A stretch of 64,000 bases of DNA, taken from Gloeopeniophorella convolvens (lineage: Eukaryota; Basidiomycota; Agaricomycetes; Russulales). Made by a program: the position numbers and the translations under genes. The notes beneath the pieces were generated by a model that worked only from the letters and a program-made list of their open reading frames with translations, did not search any database and was not told the DNA's origin. Where the stretch lies: contig WTXD01000013.1 in NCBI GenBank assembly GCA_022496205.1, positions 186,001-250,000 of the forward strand, given 5' to 3'. Numbering within the stretch: position 1 is the stretch's first letter; each line of letters starts with the position of its first letter. Positions 25,595 to 35,938 of this stretch are shown here, in pieces.

Positions 25595-27090
25595 TGTTTA
25601 TCCGGTGTCCCTGTCCCCTGTAGTCAAAAAAACTTTCGAATGCATACTGAATGCCTTGGTATTTCATGGTCAACGAAAGCATGCCATGTGGCAGCCGGGA
25701 GTGGGAGAGGCAGGTACGTAAGCTAAGAGCTCAGTGAACCTTGTCCCGGGGCTAGGCCTGGCCGGAAGCGGCAGCGGAACGCACCTATGATCTGCCTGCA
25801 GTGCCTAGGTCGATGCCGCGGGACACCGGGGTAATGAAGTACAGGAAGGAGCTACAGATGCAGAAGAGATGCGTAAGGATGCGTGTGGTACAGATGTCCC
25901 GACGGCCTGCCGCTCTGCCTCTGGGCTTTCAATTCCTGTACGGCATGGTGTGCCGGTGTTGGGAGGTTTGCTTACTGGGGGTGAGAGAATGCCGGACGCC
26001 CGCGTGCTCTAAATGTTATGCGCTCCTGCCGAACGGTATACGCTGTCAAACTCATGAACAGGCTCAAAACAGATGCCAAGGTAATCAGAAGATGGTAGGC
26101 GTACGAGCGAGGCAAAGAGGTCTGTCACGGGAACCGTGGATATTTGGCGGGCCACAAGCCGAGAGGAAGGTATTGCGGCGGGGCAAGGTTGAGTCGAGAA
26201 CGTCGAGAACCCTGGCGCGGTACTCTCCGTGATCGCAGGCCCGAAGCCTCGGTCAGATGGGAATGCCCCAGGTCGAGATAAGGATGGTCTCCCGTCCCGA
26301 GCGGACTAGATCCCGCAATGGATGCTCGTGGACGCTCATGGCACTGAGATTGGTTCCTTCTTGACGGAGATGATACGTAGGGAACAATGTGAGTATTGTA
26401 TCCGCTGTGGGTGGGTAAACGTAGAAACTTATTTGTTAGGACAGCGCGAGTCAGCTGGACGCCTCTGCGAGATATAGCTGAGGCTTGGTTGACACGGCTC
26501 TGAATTGCAGGCCGTATGCCAGAAATGGATCCCGAAAAGTCGGAATGCATACGTTGAATAGAATTGGAGTGGGGGTTTCCTTCGAAGGTCAGCGGACGCC
26601 CGCCACTCCTACTTCTGATTAGCGTCAAGCAGAATCTTGGCGTCCTGCGGAAAAAAGCTGTTCATCTTCGTCTGGAAAGGTAACGCAGAGTAGTTCCGGG
26701 CGTGGTATCACATGGAGGAGCGAGCCCGCCGGCGGGCCTCCACCGGGGAAGGGGTGACGGAACGCCATTGGGGAGCGAGGCATAGGAGTTCCACTGCCGC
26801 ACACATGTGCGTTCCAACGCGCGAAGGCTGCGTACTTTTCAGCTGGATGGGGACTTCCATGAGTGTAAATCTTTCCAAACGAGTGCGAGATGGTGCAGGA
26901 TCAGCGCGGAGTTCGCCGTGCAGACGTCCAAAGATGCTTTGCAGCTGCAGAAAAGGTTGTGTGGACCCCCGACACTGGAGCGTGGGCATGGGCATGTGAT
27001 AACGGCGGGATCAGACGGCCACCAAATGACGTCGGCAAGGAGGACGGAACCGTTTGTCGCGTCTAGCGGGCCTCGGAGAGCCGCAGCCAG
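25595..27090. other. 1.5-kb intergenic region, no supported gene
   Basis: Frames of up to 167 codons overlap on both strands without domains or splice logic. No tRNA-like or terminal-repeat structure was noticed. The right end is the malate synthase promoter. Confidence 0.5.
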
Positions 27091-27097
27091 TATAAAT
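27091..27097 (+). promoter_or_regulatory. TATA box of malate synthase
   Basis: TATAAAT sits 85 bases before the ATG at 27176, the same spacing seen for other TATA-type promoters in this window. Confidence 0.7.
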
Positions 27098-27175
27098 GTC
27101 CTCTCGCCGGCTGCTTAGCCTGAACTGGTACACATCCTCCTATCTCTCCCCCAGAACACTTTCAAACTCACAATC

Positions 27176-29021
27176 ATGGTCGCCGGAGTAGAAATCCACA
27201 GCCAAGTCGCCCCACAGGCGCAGACAGAGATCCTCACCGATGGGGCGCTCCAATTCATCGCCGCCCTCCACAGGACGTTCGACGCGACCCGCCAGAGCCT
27301 TCTGGTAGCCCGTGAGGCCGCCCAAGCCCGTCTTGACGCGGGCGCACCCTTCGACTTCCCACCCGAGACCGCTCACATCCGTGCCGAGCCTGCATGGCAC
27401 TGCGCACCTCCTGCCCCCGGTCTGGAGGACAGACGTGTTGAGATCACCGGCCCCACAGACAGGAAGATGGTCATCAATGCGCTCAACAGTGGCGCGAAGA
27501 CGTTCATGGCCGACTTCGAAGGTATGTTCACCCTGCTTCATTGTCTTCCGCGTGGCTAATGAGGCCATTTCAACAAGATGCATCTGCACCAACGTTCAAA
27601 GCCATGGTCGAAGGCCAGATCAACCTTCGGGATGCCATTCGTCGCCAGATCGATTTCGAATCGAATGGCAAGCAATACAAGCTCATCCCGAACCCCGCTG
27701 TACTCATCGTCCGACCCCGCGGCTGGCATCTTGACGAACCCCGCGTGACCGTTGACAACGCACCCATCTCGGGCTCCCTGTTCGACTTCGGACTCTACTT
27801 CTTCCACAACGCGCAGGAGCTCGTCAAGCGTGGCTCCGGACCTTACTTCTACCTTCCGAAGATGGAGCACTACCTCGAGGCACGCCTGTGGAACGACGTC
27901 TTCCTTTTCGCCCAATCCTACATCGGCATGCCGCACAACACCATCCGCGGTACTGTCTTGATCGAGACCCTCCCGGCTGCCTTCCAAATGGAAGAGATTC
28001 TGTTTGAGCTGAGGAACCACTCGTCTGGTCTCAACTGTGGTCGGTAAGGATTACCTGCTGCTTTTTCTCATACCATGGAGTGATTAACGTGCATTACAGA
28101 TGGGACTACATCTTCAGCTTTATCAAGAAGCGCCGGGCCGATAGGAGTGCCGTCCTTCCCGATCGCAAGGACGTCACGATGGAAGTCGGCTTTATGGATG
28201 CCTATGTCCGCCTGCTGATTCAAACGTGCCACAAGTAAGCTTTAGCCATGCACCCTGCCAGAAACGTTCTAACGCCAATGATTTCCAGACGCAAGGTCGC
28301 TGCTATTGGTGGAATGTCCGCGCAGATTCCCATCAAGGGGGACGAGAAAGCCAATGAGGTCGCTATGGGCAAAGTTCGTGCCGACAAACTCAGAGAAGTC
28401 ACGAACGGCCATGATGGAACGTGGATTGCGCACCCACTGATCAACAAGATTGCCCGGGAGATCTTCGACAAGCACATGATTGGTGCCAACCAGGTACGCT
28501 CTGTGTATGTGTATGTGCCATCGTGGAAGGTTAACGTTTCTGGTGCTCAGTATCACATCCGGCGCGAGGATGTTCGCGTTGCCGCCGCCGATTTGCTCAA
28601 CACTAAGGTGCCAGGAAAAATCACCGCAGAGGGTGTGCACTCCAACGTCTCTACTGTGCTCGCATACGCGGGCGCATGGCTCGGTGGCAATGGCTGCATC
28701 CCACTCAACCATCTCATGGAGGATGCTGCTACCGCAGAGATTACGCGCGTGCAGCTCTGGCAATGGGTACACTATGGCACACGCGACGACAGTGGCGACA
28801 CAATTACTGCTGAATACGTTGACAAGCTCGTTGACACTGCCATCCCCGAGGTCAGCAAAGCCGTGCCCTCAATCAAGGACGAGCACCTCCAAATCGTCGC
28901 GAAGTACCTCAGGAGTCAGATTCGCCAACCATGGCCCAGCGAGTTCTTGACCAGCGATCTGATGTCATATCTCGCGGCAGCGGATGGTGTACCCGCCAAG
29001 TGGCAGCGTAGCTCGTTGTGA
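27176..29021 (+). CDS. MLS1: Malate synthase (glyoxylate cycle)
   Basis: Five exons (27176-27521, 27578-28043, 28100-28234, 28289-28493, 28551-29021), 540 aa, the usual length. The enzyme condenses acetyl-CoA with glyoxylate to malate, allowing growth on C2 compounds and lipids. Family motifs include [79 protein letters not shown] and the catalytic-base segment [14 protein letters not shown] (Asp442). The chain ends AKWQRSSL; a canonical peroxisomal PTS1 would be SKL-like, so SSL is at best weak. There is no N-terminal targeting sequence. The gene is convergent with the Ohr-type gene, with 190 bases between stops. Confidence 0.96.
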
Positions 29022-29211
29022 TACTTTACTCGATTCTTCTATTCATGCCCAGCTCCACTCGCACTTGTATACTAGCTTCAATTGGTTGATTGCTCACCCG
29101 ATAAAGTTTTGACTACAATCACTGCCTGCGCCGACCAGAGCTGCGAATACGTGCCAAGTCCCGGTCTCAAAGGTTGATATTAAGAGGGGGTCTTTTGTTC
29201 ACATCTCCCAC

Positions 29212-29887
29212 TCAAACTTTCTTGACCTCGACCACCGCACCCTCGCGCAAAACGCGGCTGTAGGGGCACATCTGTGCATGATGTCACTGGCGTGAGACAT
29301 GTTGTAAATTGGATGACCGCAGCTGTACGGACCTCATGGGCAGCGTCAATGATAGCCTGGTCCTCCACCCCCTCGATGCGAAGCACGACGCTCAAGCCGT
29401 ACCCACCGCGGTCCGTAGCCTTGCCAATGGTGACATCGGCGTGCACCACTGCCTGCTCGGCGGCCTCCTTCTTGCCCTGCTGCGCAGCGGCAGCCTTGAT
29501 GGCGCTGAAGAAGCACGCTAGTCACGGCTCACGGTGAGCGTCAATAGGAGGGAGAACATGCCACGTACCGGAGTAGCCTGCAGCGAAGAGCTGCTCGGGG
29601 TTGTACCCCTCGGCGCCACTCCCAGGGGAGGCGAGCTTGAAGTCAAGCGCCGTCCCCTTGGGAGGGGTAGAGGTGACGCGTCCATCGCGGCCACCTTGGG
29701 ACGTGGCGGACACTTGGTACTGTGTGCCGAACAAGTTGAGCCGCGCGAAAGAGGGCAAGAGAGGCGCACGTACGAGGCTGTCTTTCAGCGTGATGAGTGT
29801 GCGACGCGCGGGGACACGCAACAGCAGCGGAGAGGCGTTGGATCGCAGAGCTCCGCGCAGGATCATGTTTCTAGCCAGGGTGGACAT
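29212..29887 (-). CDS. OsmC/Ohr-type organic hydroperoxide reductase, probably mitochondrial
   Basis: Three exons, complement(29212-29271, 29333-29517, 29569-29887), 187 aa. Ohr enzymes reduce organic hydroperoxides with a pair of cysteines. Here these are Cys108 in GYSACFFSAIK and Cys170 in MCPYSRVLREG. Other features are QYQVSATSQGGRDGRVTSTPP, GYNPEQLFAAGYS and VHADVTIGKATDRGGYGLSVVLRIEGV. About 45 N-terminal residues beyond the bacterial core are Arg/Ser/Leu-rich and nearly acid-free (MSTLARNMILRGALRSNAS...RVPARRTLITLKDSL), which fits a mitochondrial presequence. Divergent from ATP16, with 478 bases between. Confidence 0.92.
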
Positions 29888-30365
29888 GGTGGTTTGAAGC
29901 TACGTCGTGTAAGGGGTACGGATGGCATTTCGGGACTCTTCTTCGGAGTGGAGCTCAAACCAGCCAACTAATTCTCGCGTCATTTTGTGAGTAAGCAAGT
30001 CATCCCTTGCGCGTCCTGAGAATCTCCGTCAAGGCCGCTCGATTGTGCACCATGGGAGGGGATAGGACCGGGAAGAGAGGGGTGTCTGTTCTAGCAGACC
30101 CCCTCGAGTACATCATGCTTGAATGATCGGTCTGCTAATCCCCGAACACGATATGAGCCTGGTCACGGGGAGCCTGATGTTCGAATGACTCCGTTTGGAC
30201 TCCGTGATACAATCAGTGAGACCTGGGCCGAGGACGGTGGGCCGAAAGCCGCGAGGCGGGTGTTCTCGGGGTCTCGGGCTCACGTGTAGTTTCCGAGGTC
30301 CTCCGGGCGGGAGGCCAGCGTTCACTTTCGTTGGTCGACACGAAATAACGACCCGTCCACTGCCA

Positions 30366-31025
30366 ATGTCTGCCCTCCGTCTCGTCTCCTCCGCCGCACG
30401 GCGGGCCCCTCGCTCTCTCGCTCTCGGCCGTCGCGGCTACGCGGAAGCCACCGACAAAATCAAGCTCTCCCTTGTTCTTCCCCACCAGGTGCGCGTACCC
30501 GCCCCAGCACGCCCGTTGTGCTGTCCATAACTCCGAGGTGTCCCAGGCAATCTTCACCTCTACAGACGTCGTGCAGGTCAATTTGTCTGCGGCCACCGGT
30601 GACATGGGTATTCTGGCAAACCATGTCCCTTCCATTGAGCCTCTCCGCCCCGGCCTCGTTGAGGTCATCGAAGGTGTTGGCTCGTCGAAGAAGTGGTTTG
30701 GTACGGCGTGTTCGTCGGCCTCATTGCTCCGTATTCTCAATGTATGCGGCCCCTCTAGTCTCTGGGGGCTTTGCGACCGTGCACCCCAACAACAAGCTCA
30801 CCATCAACGCCATTGAGGCTGCTCCGCTCGAGGAGTTCTCGCCAGAGGTGCGTACACTCGTTGTGTCACCCGCATGTCTAATTGACGTGTCATTAGGCTG
30901 TCCGTGCGAATCTCCAGGAGGCCCAGAAGGTGCTCGGCGGCAACGGTTCAGAAGAGGTCAAGGCCGAAGCTCGCATCGAGGCGGATGTGTATGAGGCGCT
31001 GCAGCATGCTCTCGGCACAAAATAG
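30366..31025 (+). CDS. ATP16: Mitochondrial F1F0 ATP synthase delta subunit
   Basis: Four exons (30366-30488, 30547-30700, 30759-30847, 30897-31025), 164 aa. This subunit belongs to the central stalk with gamma and epsilon (bacterial epsilon homologue). The N-terminal presequence is MSALRLVSSAARRAPRSLAL plus GRRGYAEA. The beta-sandwich has the family pattern KIKLSLVLPHQAIFTSTDVVQVNL, ATGDMGILANHVPSIEPLRPGLVEVIE and GGFATVHPNNKLTINAIEAAPLEEFSPE. The helical hairpin AVRANLQEAQKVLGGNGSEEVKAEARIEADVYEALQHAL follows. Length and exon phases fit. Confidence 0.95.
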
Positions 31026-31493
31026 ATAGATGAGCTCTTGTTCACACATACGGCCACGTCGAAGCCACTAGAAGGACAACTTGTGACTGGCTTGGAAATG
31101 GTCTCCGCAAAGGTCTCGACGGTGCCGGCGTGTCATTCGTGGTCGCGTCTCCGTCGCCTTTTTTCTGTGTTGTGCCCTTCGTTACGTGCACACATATCAG
31201 GTGGTGAGAATGAGAGCATGCGTTGCGGCAGGCTTCATTGTGGCGCCGCTGGTATACCCAAGGCCGAGCCGAATAAATGAATATGAGCACGTTTTGAGTT
31301 TGTATTGCGGCGTGTCAGCGGCGACTCAGGGCAGCTCACACGCGCATCCGCCGGCTGTACAGACGCCGTAAGCTGCCATGTATTCTCCAACACATTCGCG
31401 AAGCATATACACACACGCCGTCCCCATCAACCTGGTGTCATCCCCGCCTCTTCAGCATCCACCGTAGCTCGTATGCGGCTTTCGAGCGCTGGG
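31026..31493. other. Intergenic region
   Basis: About 470 bases between ATP16 and the AlkB-like gene. An open frame crosses it in frame with the first exon of the latter, but only the ATGs at 31473 or 31494 are reasonable starts. No other feature. Confidence 0.5.
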
Positions 31494-34400
31494 ATGGATT
31501 CAGGCACTTCGCTCGCACTCCCACACTCTTTCGACGACCGCTCTGTATTAGAGCTGCATTGTATCAGGGATGGATTTTTCGCTCGCTCGCTCTCTGGTCG
31601 AAGGTTCAGTGCACAAGACAAGGCAAAATGGATCGCGGGAGCTGTTCAATCGATCAAGGGGGATAAAGACGGCGTGCGTCGTTTCCGACCCTCCTGTAAT
31701 CAAGTCAGGTACTCATGCGCATTGCTCTTCTGTCCAGATCACTGCTATCAAGAACTGGCTCAAGATCGTCTCGACCTCGGAGAAACCGGGGTTTGCCGAC
31801 TTCGTACCGCCATTAAATGACAAGACATACGAACTCTTCGTCGAATTCTTTTGGCACATACACGAAAGTGAAGTGCGCAAGGCGCAGAGTCTACTTAGGA
31901 GCGCGCGTTTGAGCTGGGGCCTCGAGGATTGGTTCGACGAAGATAGCGCCACAGCACGGCTGCATTCTATAGATAACTCCAGATTCGAGTCTGCTGCCTC
32001 GCAACTCAAGTCTGCGGCACATAAGCGCCTGGCTCGCAGAAGGGACTCATCCAAGCCTCCGAGACCAAAGAAGAAGGTTAAGAGATCCAATCGCGAGCCC
32101 GATGTCCCTCAGGGCACGAAGGATGATGGTCCTTGTGAGCTGTGCACGATAGGACTAAGGTCATGCGACGAAACTGATCATCACGTCCACGGACCTAGCT
32201 CCCAGCCAAAACACGGGATTGGATATAAAGAAACGCAAGTAACCGCTGTTCTTTTCGAGCTATATTCTTTGACAATGATCCTCAATGTAGCCCCCATCGC
32301 AAAGGTGTACCCTGTCGAGCGTCGCCAAAAGAGAAGAGTTAAGAGGCGATTCAACGTCCCATCGTTCGGGCGTGACCTGATTTCTGAGCTCGCGCAGAGA
32401 AAAACTGCCAACAAGAACAAGCAAGCTGAGGCGAGCACAGATACTCTGGTCCTTGCCACGCAGGACGAGGTGCGACAACCTTTTACTAGACAATCTTCAG
32501 CCAAACGCTCTCGCTCTCCCTCCGGCTCGGCCCTTTCTCAGCCTCCTTCCAGTAAATCGAGTAAGCGTGCAGGGTCCACGTCAACAGGGGTCTCTGAAGG
32601 ACAGCGCGAACCTCGTGCACGGCGCTTACCCTCGAAGAAGGCATCATCTCAAGGTCGATCGCTGTCAGAGGGCGCTCTAGCATCCAAGCTGCGTGCTCAA
32701 CGCTCAAGACACGCTGTGTCGGCTCCTCCACCTGCCACGGTACCAAGGGGTGGCGACATTCCGGAACTGGATCGTCCTCTGGCACACATCGGCGCCATGG
32801 CGCGCGAGTTCAACGACGGAGGCCGAGTCTCCGCACCGAGCTGTCAATTTCATGCTGCTAAGTTTGAGATTGTCAATGGGGCTTCCGACGAAGAGGACAC
32901 TATCTTCTACCGGGGGCGCGTGACTGAGAATCTCCCTGCAACGGCAGCAGCCGGGTCGAAGACGGAGGCTGTTGGGCCACACAAACCACCGCTTCCTGTC
33001 AAACCACCCATCTGGGCGGAGGTACGATTACACCGGTCATAAACTCGGTCGCATCTATATGGTCTGCAGTCTCGACAGGAAGTGTGCGAAGCGCTCGACG
33101 TCTTCAGAAGCTTCCAGGGGGGCGTTTACCAATCCGGAGACGTTGTTAAGGGATACCTTCTAGGTGGCCACTCGTCAAGGTGAGCTCCCATAATGACTGG
33201 CGTAGCTTTGCTTGATAACGTCCTAGCCGCGACATATTCCACCACGGTGGGAGACTGATTATCTCGCATGGGTAGGACCTCGCTCTGCTCTGCTAGAGCG
33301 GATCCTGACCCGGTTACCAGCGGCGGCAAGGCCGAAGCATTGCATTCTAGGAATGGCCGTCGGGAGATCCAAGGGCCAGGAGATCAGCTCGAGGACGACC
33401 TCTCTGTTCGCGCTCTGCTCAACACATACAAGAACAGACGACCGCTGGTCCTGTTGGCAGACGACAGCTACGCCCTCTTTCCTTACGAGCTCAAGACTCA
33501 AGGATACACGTATATCGTGTTAGGGTTCTACTGGATTACGCACGCGTGGGGTAGGTGCTTTCCCGATACCTTTGCCACGATTTATCGCTGATCGGGCGGT
33601 GGCAGCGGAACTTCAACAAATCAGCGGAAGCACTGATGTGGTTCGGTACAAGTTTGCGTTTCAGTGGTGTGGCGGACAAGACGATCCTTGGTGGTTACCA
33701 GCTGAGAATTCCGACTCTACTTCTGCAACAGGAGAAGACTCCCCTCCTAGAGCAGATGGGGTTGCTGAGGTGTCCCAGGAAGAGCCTTTCCCGATTCCCA
33801 GTATGTGCACGCAGGTGCGGATTCGCGTCCATGTATACTGACCACCTCGCAAACCAGATGACGGCCCTCCAACGTGAGCACATATACGTGCCCGTCGCCA
33901 CTGTATCGTTAATCCGACTCTTATAGGCCTTCATCCTCGTCCGACCCAAACCACCATGTTTGCCCCCACTGTAAAATGAAGTCGCCGGTTGTCTATCAAG
34001 CTGGACGTATGTGCCTTAAACCCAAGTGCTCACTATTCTGGAAAGTCGGTGTTCCAAAGCGGGATGAACTAGGCGAAATCTATGTCACACCGCCTGTGGA
34101 AGCGCTGTCATATTCTTCTGGGCTATTGACGCTTAGGCCCACAGCTCACCTGGAAGTCTCTAGCCAGTCGATCTTCTCATCTCGCAACGACGACCCGATC
34201 CGTCCCTTTGCTAAGGGTATCCATTGCAAAGAGTGTGGCCGTCTCTCGACAAGGTATGTTGTTTCCAGTATCTAATTCATGAGAGGTAAGTCAATCGAAC
34301 CTACAGATATAAATGGGAGAACTGGGAGTGCAGTCATTGTCATGTATGCTGACTTCTCGCTGTGATCGCCGTAACTGATGGGTCGGCATTAGCGCATTTA

Positions 34401-35668
34401 TGAAGCCCCTCGCATCACATTTAATCATAAGGATTTCTGGCTCCAGGAGCAAACGATCAAGTACTACCAGCACCACGTGACAAAAGAATCTGGTCAGTCT
34501 CAGGGGATTTGTTCAACCCTTCCAGCGTCTCAATCAAGCTCCTGTAGGAATTGTGCCCGTCAAGATGGACTTTCGCGATCGGGAGAAGGGCTCGGCGCTT
34601 CCATATGTCCAAACGTTCGTTCTACCGGAGAACAGGTGCTTCGCTATCCTCATCACTGTACCATACACGAGGCTCACTCTGTCTGTAGAGGGCGTGTGCA
34701 CCTCATTGCGGGGCATCCGACGATCAACAGGACTGCGAACGAACTGTTCGTCGACTATCAAAATCAAGCTGCTCGTGGCGAGATACAGTTTCGTCGCTGG
34801 CCTCTCCGATCAGTCAGTAACTCAGTCAGTGTGTCGAGACTATTTTCTGACAGTCAACAGCATAAATGTATGTAGTGCAACCCCGGGAGGTCATGTCTCA
34901 TCTTCGTCTTCAGGCAAAGGGCAGCTCCTATCGAACTACTTCTCCCAGAATAGTAAGGCTTCTACTACATCATTTGTGTGTCCGCATGTCTCAGACTATT
35001 GCCCTCCGTAGCTGGCGCCCCTTATCAGGTTTGCCGCCAAGCGCGTGTGCGTGTCCGGGTTGCTGACTTACGCATAGTACATTGGAGGCGCCGAACGCAC
35101 TACGCCATTGGAGGGGGGCCCTGAAGCCGTCATTGGTGCCTTGAACCTAATCAAGGAGCGTGTCGCGGCAGCGCTGGGGCACGAACCACAGTTCAACGAG
35201 GTCCTCAGTGCGGCGTACATGGAAAAACAGAGGATGGCCGTCAGTTGCCTGCTTTCTCATCTACGGAGTCTCAGGTGTCTCATGTCGGACGGCAGTTTCA
35301 CAGCGATAGTGAACGTGGTTTGGGTCCGATTGTCGCTTCACTTTCCCTGGGATCCGTAGCCGAGATGCATTTCCGTCTTCATGCAAAGTACTGTGGGGAT
35401 GGGCCGCGTAAAAGTGCGATGACCCTCCTTCTGAGACATGTGCATGACATTCTCCCGCCCTTTACACTTTATCTGATCATGGTCACCCAGGGGGACGTTG
35501 TGGTGATGGAAGGAGCAGGCGTGCAAGAGTTCTATGAGTGAGTAGATCCCTCCGCTCTTTCTCCTTTTGACGTTGCTGAACCCTGACGGCAGGCATGCTG
35601 TCTTTCCCAGGAGCTTCCGAATCGTGGCAACCGCTCGCTGCATATCACCTGAAAACTACGCGAGCTGA
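31494..35668 (+). CDS. AlkB-like 2-oxoglutarate/Fe(II) dioxygenase with N-terminal zinc-binding region
   Basis: Twenty phase-consistent exons: 31494-31673, 31738-32238, 32305-33021, 33070-33179, 33227-33271, 33321-33550, 33606-33800, 33858-33873, 33927-34253, 34307-34343, 34393-34492, 34548-34635, 34689-34812, 34861-34867, 34914-34952, 35012-35028, 35078-35239, 35296-35439, 35491-35537, 35593-35668; 1053 aa. The N-terminal third is basic and disordered with one Cys/His motif (CELCTIGLRSCDETDHH). The middle has VLGFYWITHAW, FAFQWCGGQDDPWW and two zinc-ribbon-like CxxC sets (CPHCKMKS...CLKPKC and CKECGRLS...CSHC). The C-terminal core has SQNTGAPYQYIGG, metal ligands His967 and Asp969 (FHSD) and His1030, and co-substrate arginines Arg1038 and Arg1044. 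Nucleic-acid demethylation is the family activity; the substrate here is unknown. The 66-nt intron at 32239 is the least certain junction. Confidence 0.85.
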
Positions 35669-35938
35669 GGGGTCGCCTATACCAGATAGCTTCGGGTTCT
35701 CAATTTATTGGACAACTTAATTTACTAGTTGATTTACACAAGTCCGGCTCAGCGGACAGACATTTCACAAGCGACTTTCTCTAACGAGATAATCTTACGC
35801 CTTTATGCTTGACCCGGGGGTGGTTGGGGTAGCACTTTCCGTCGAGTCGGCGGCCTGTTCTCTCTCTGCCCCGTGTTGGTGTGTTGCAACGGACGGGGCT
35901 GCGGTTGGATGTCCATCTTTAGATGATGAGTTAGTTAT

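Noticed and set aside
29534..29971. 145-codon plus-strand frame opposite the Ohr-type gene
   Set aside because: It is the antisense shadow of an exon with clear OsmC motifs.
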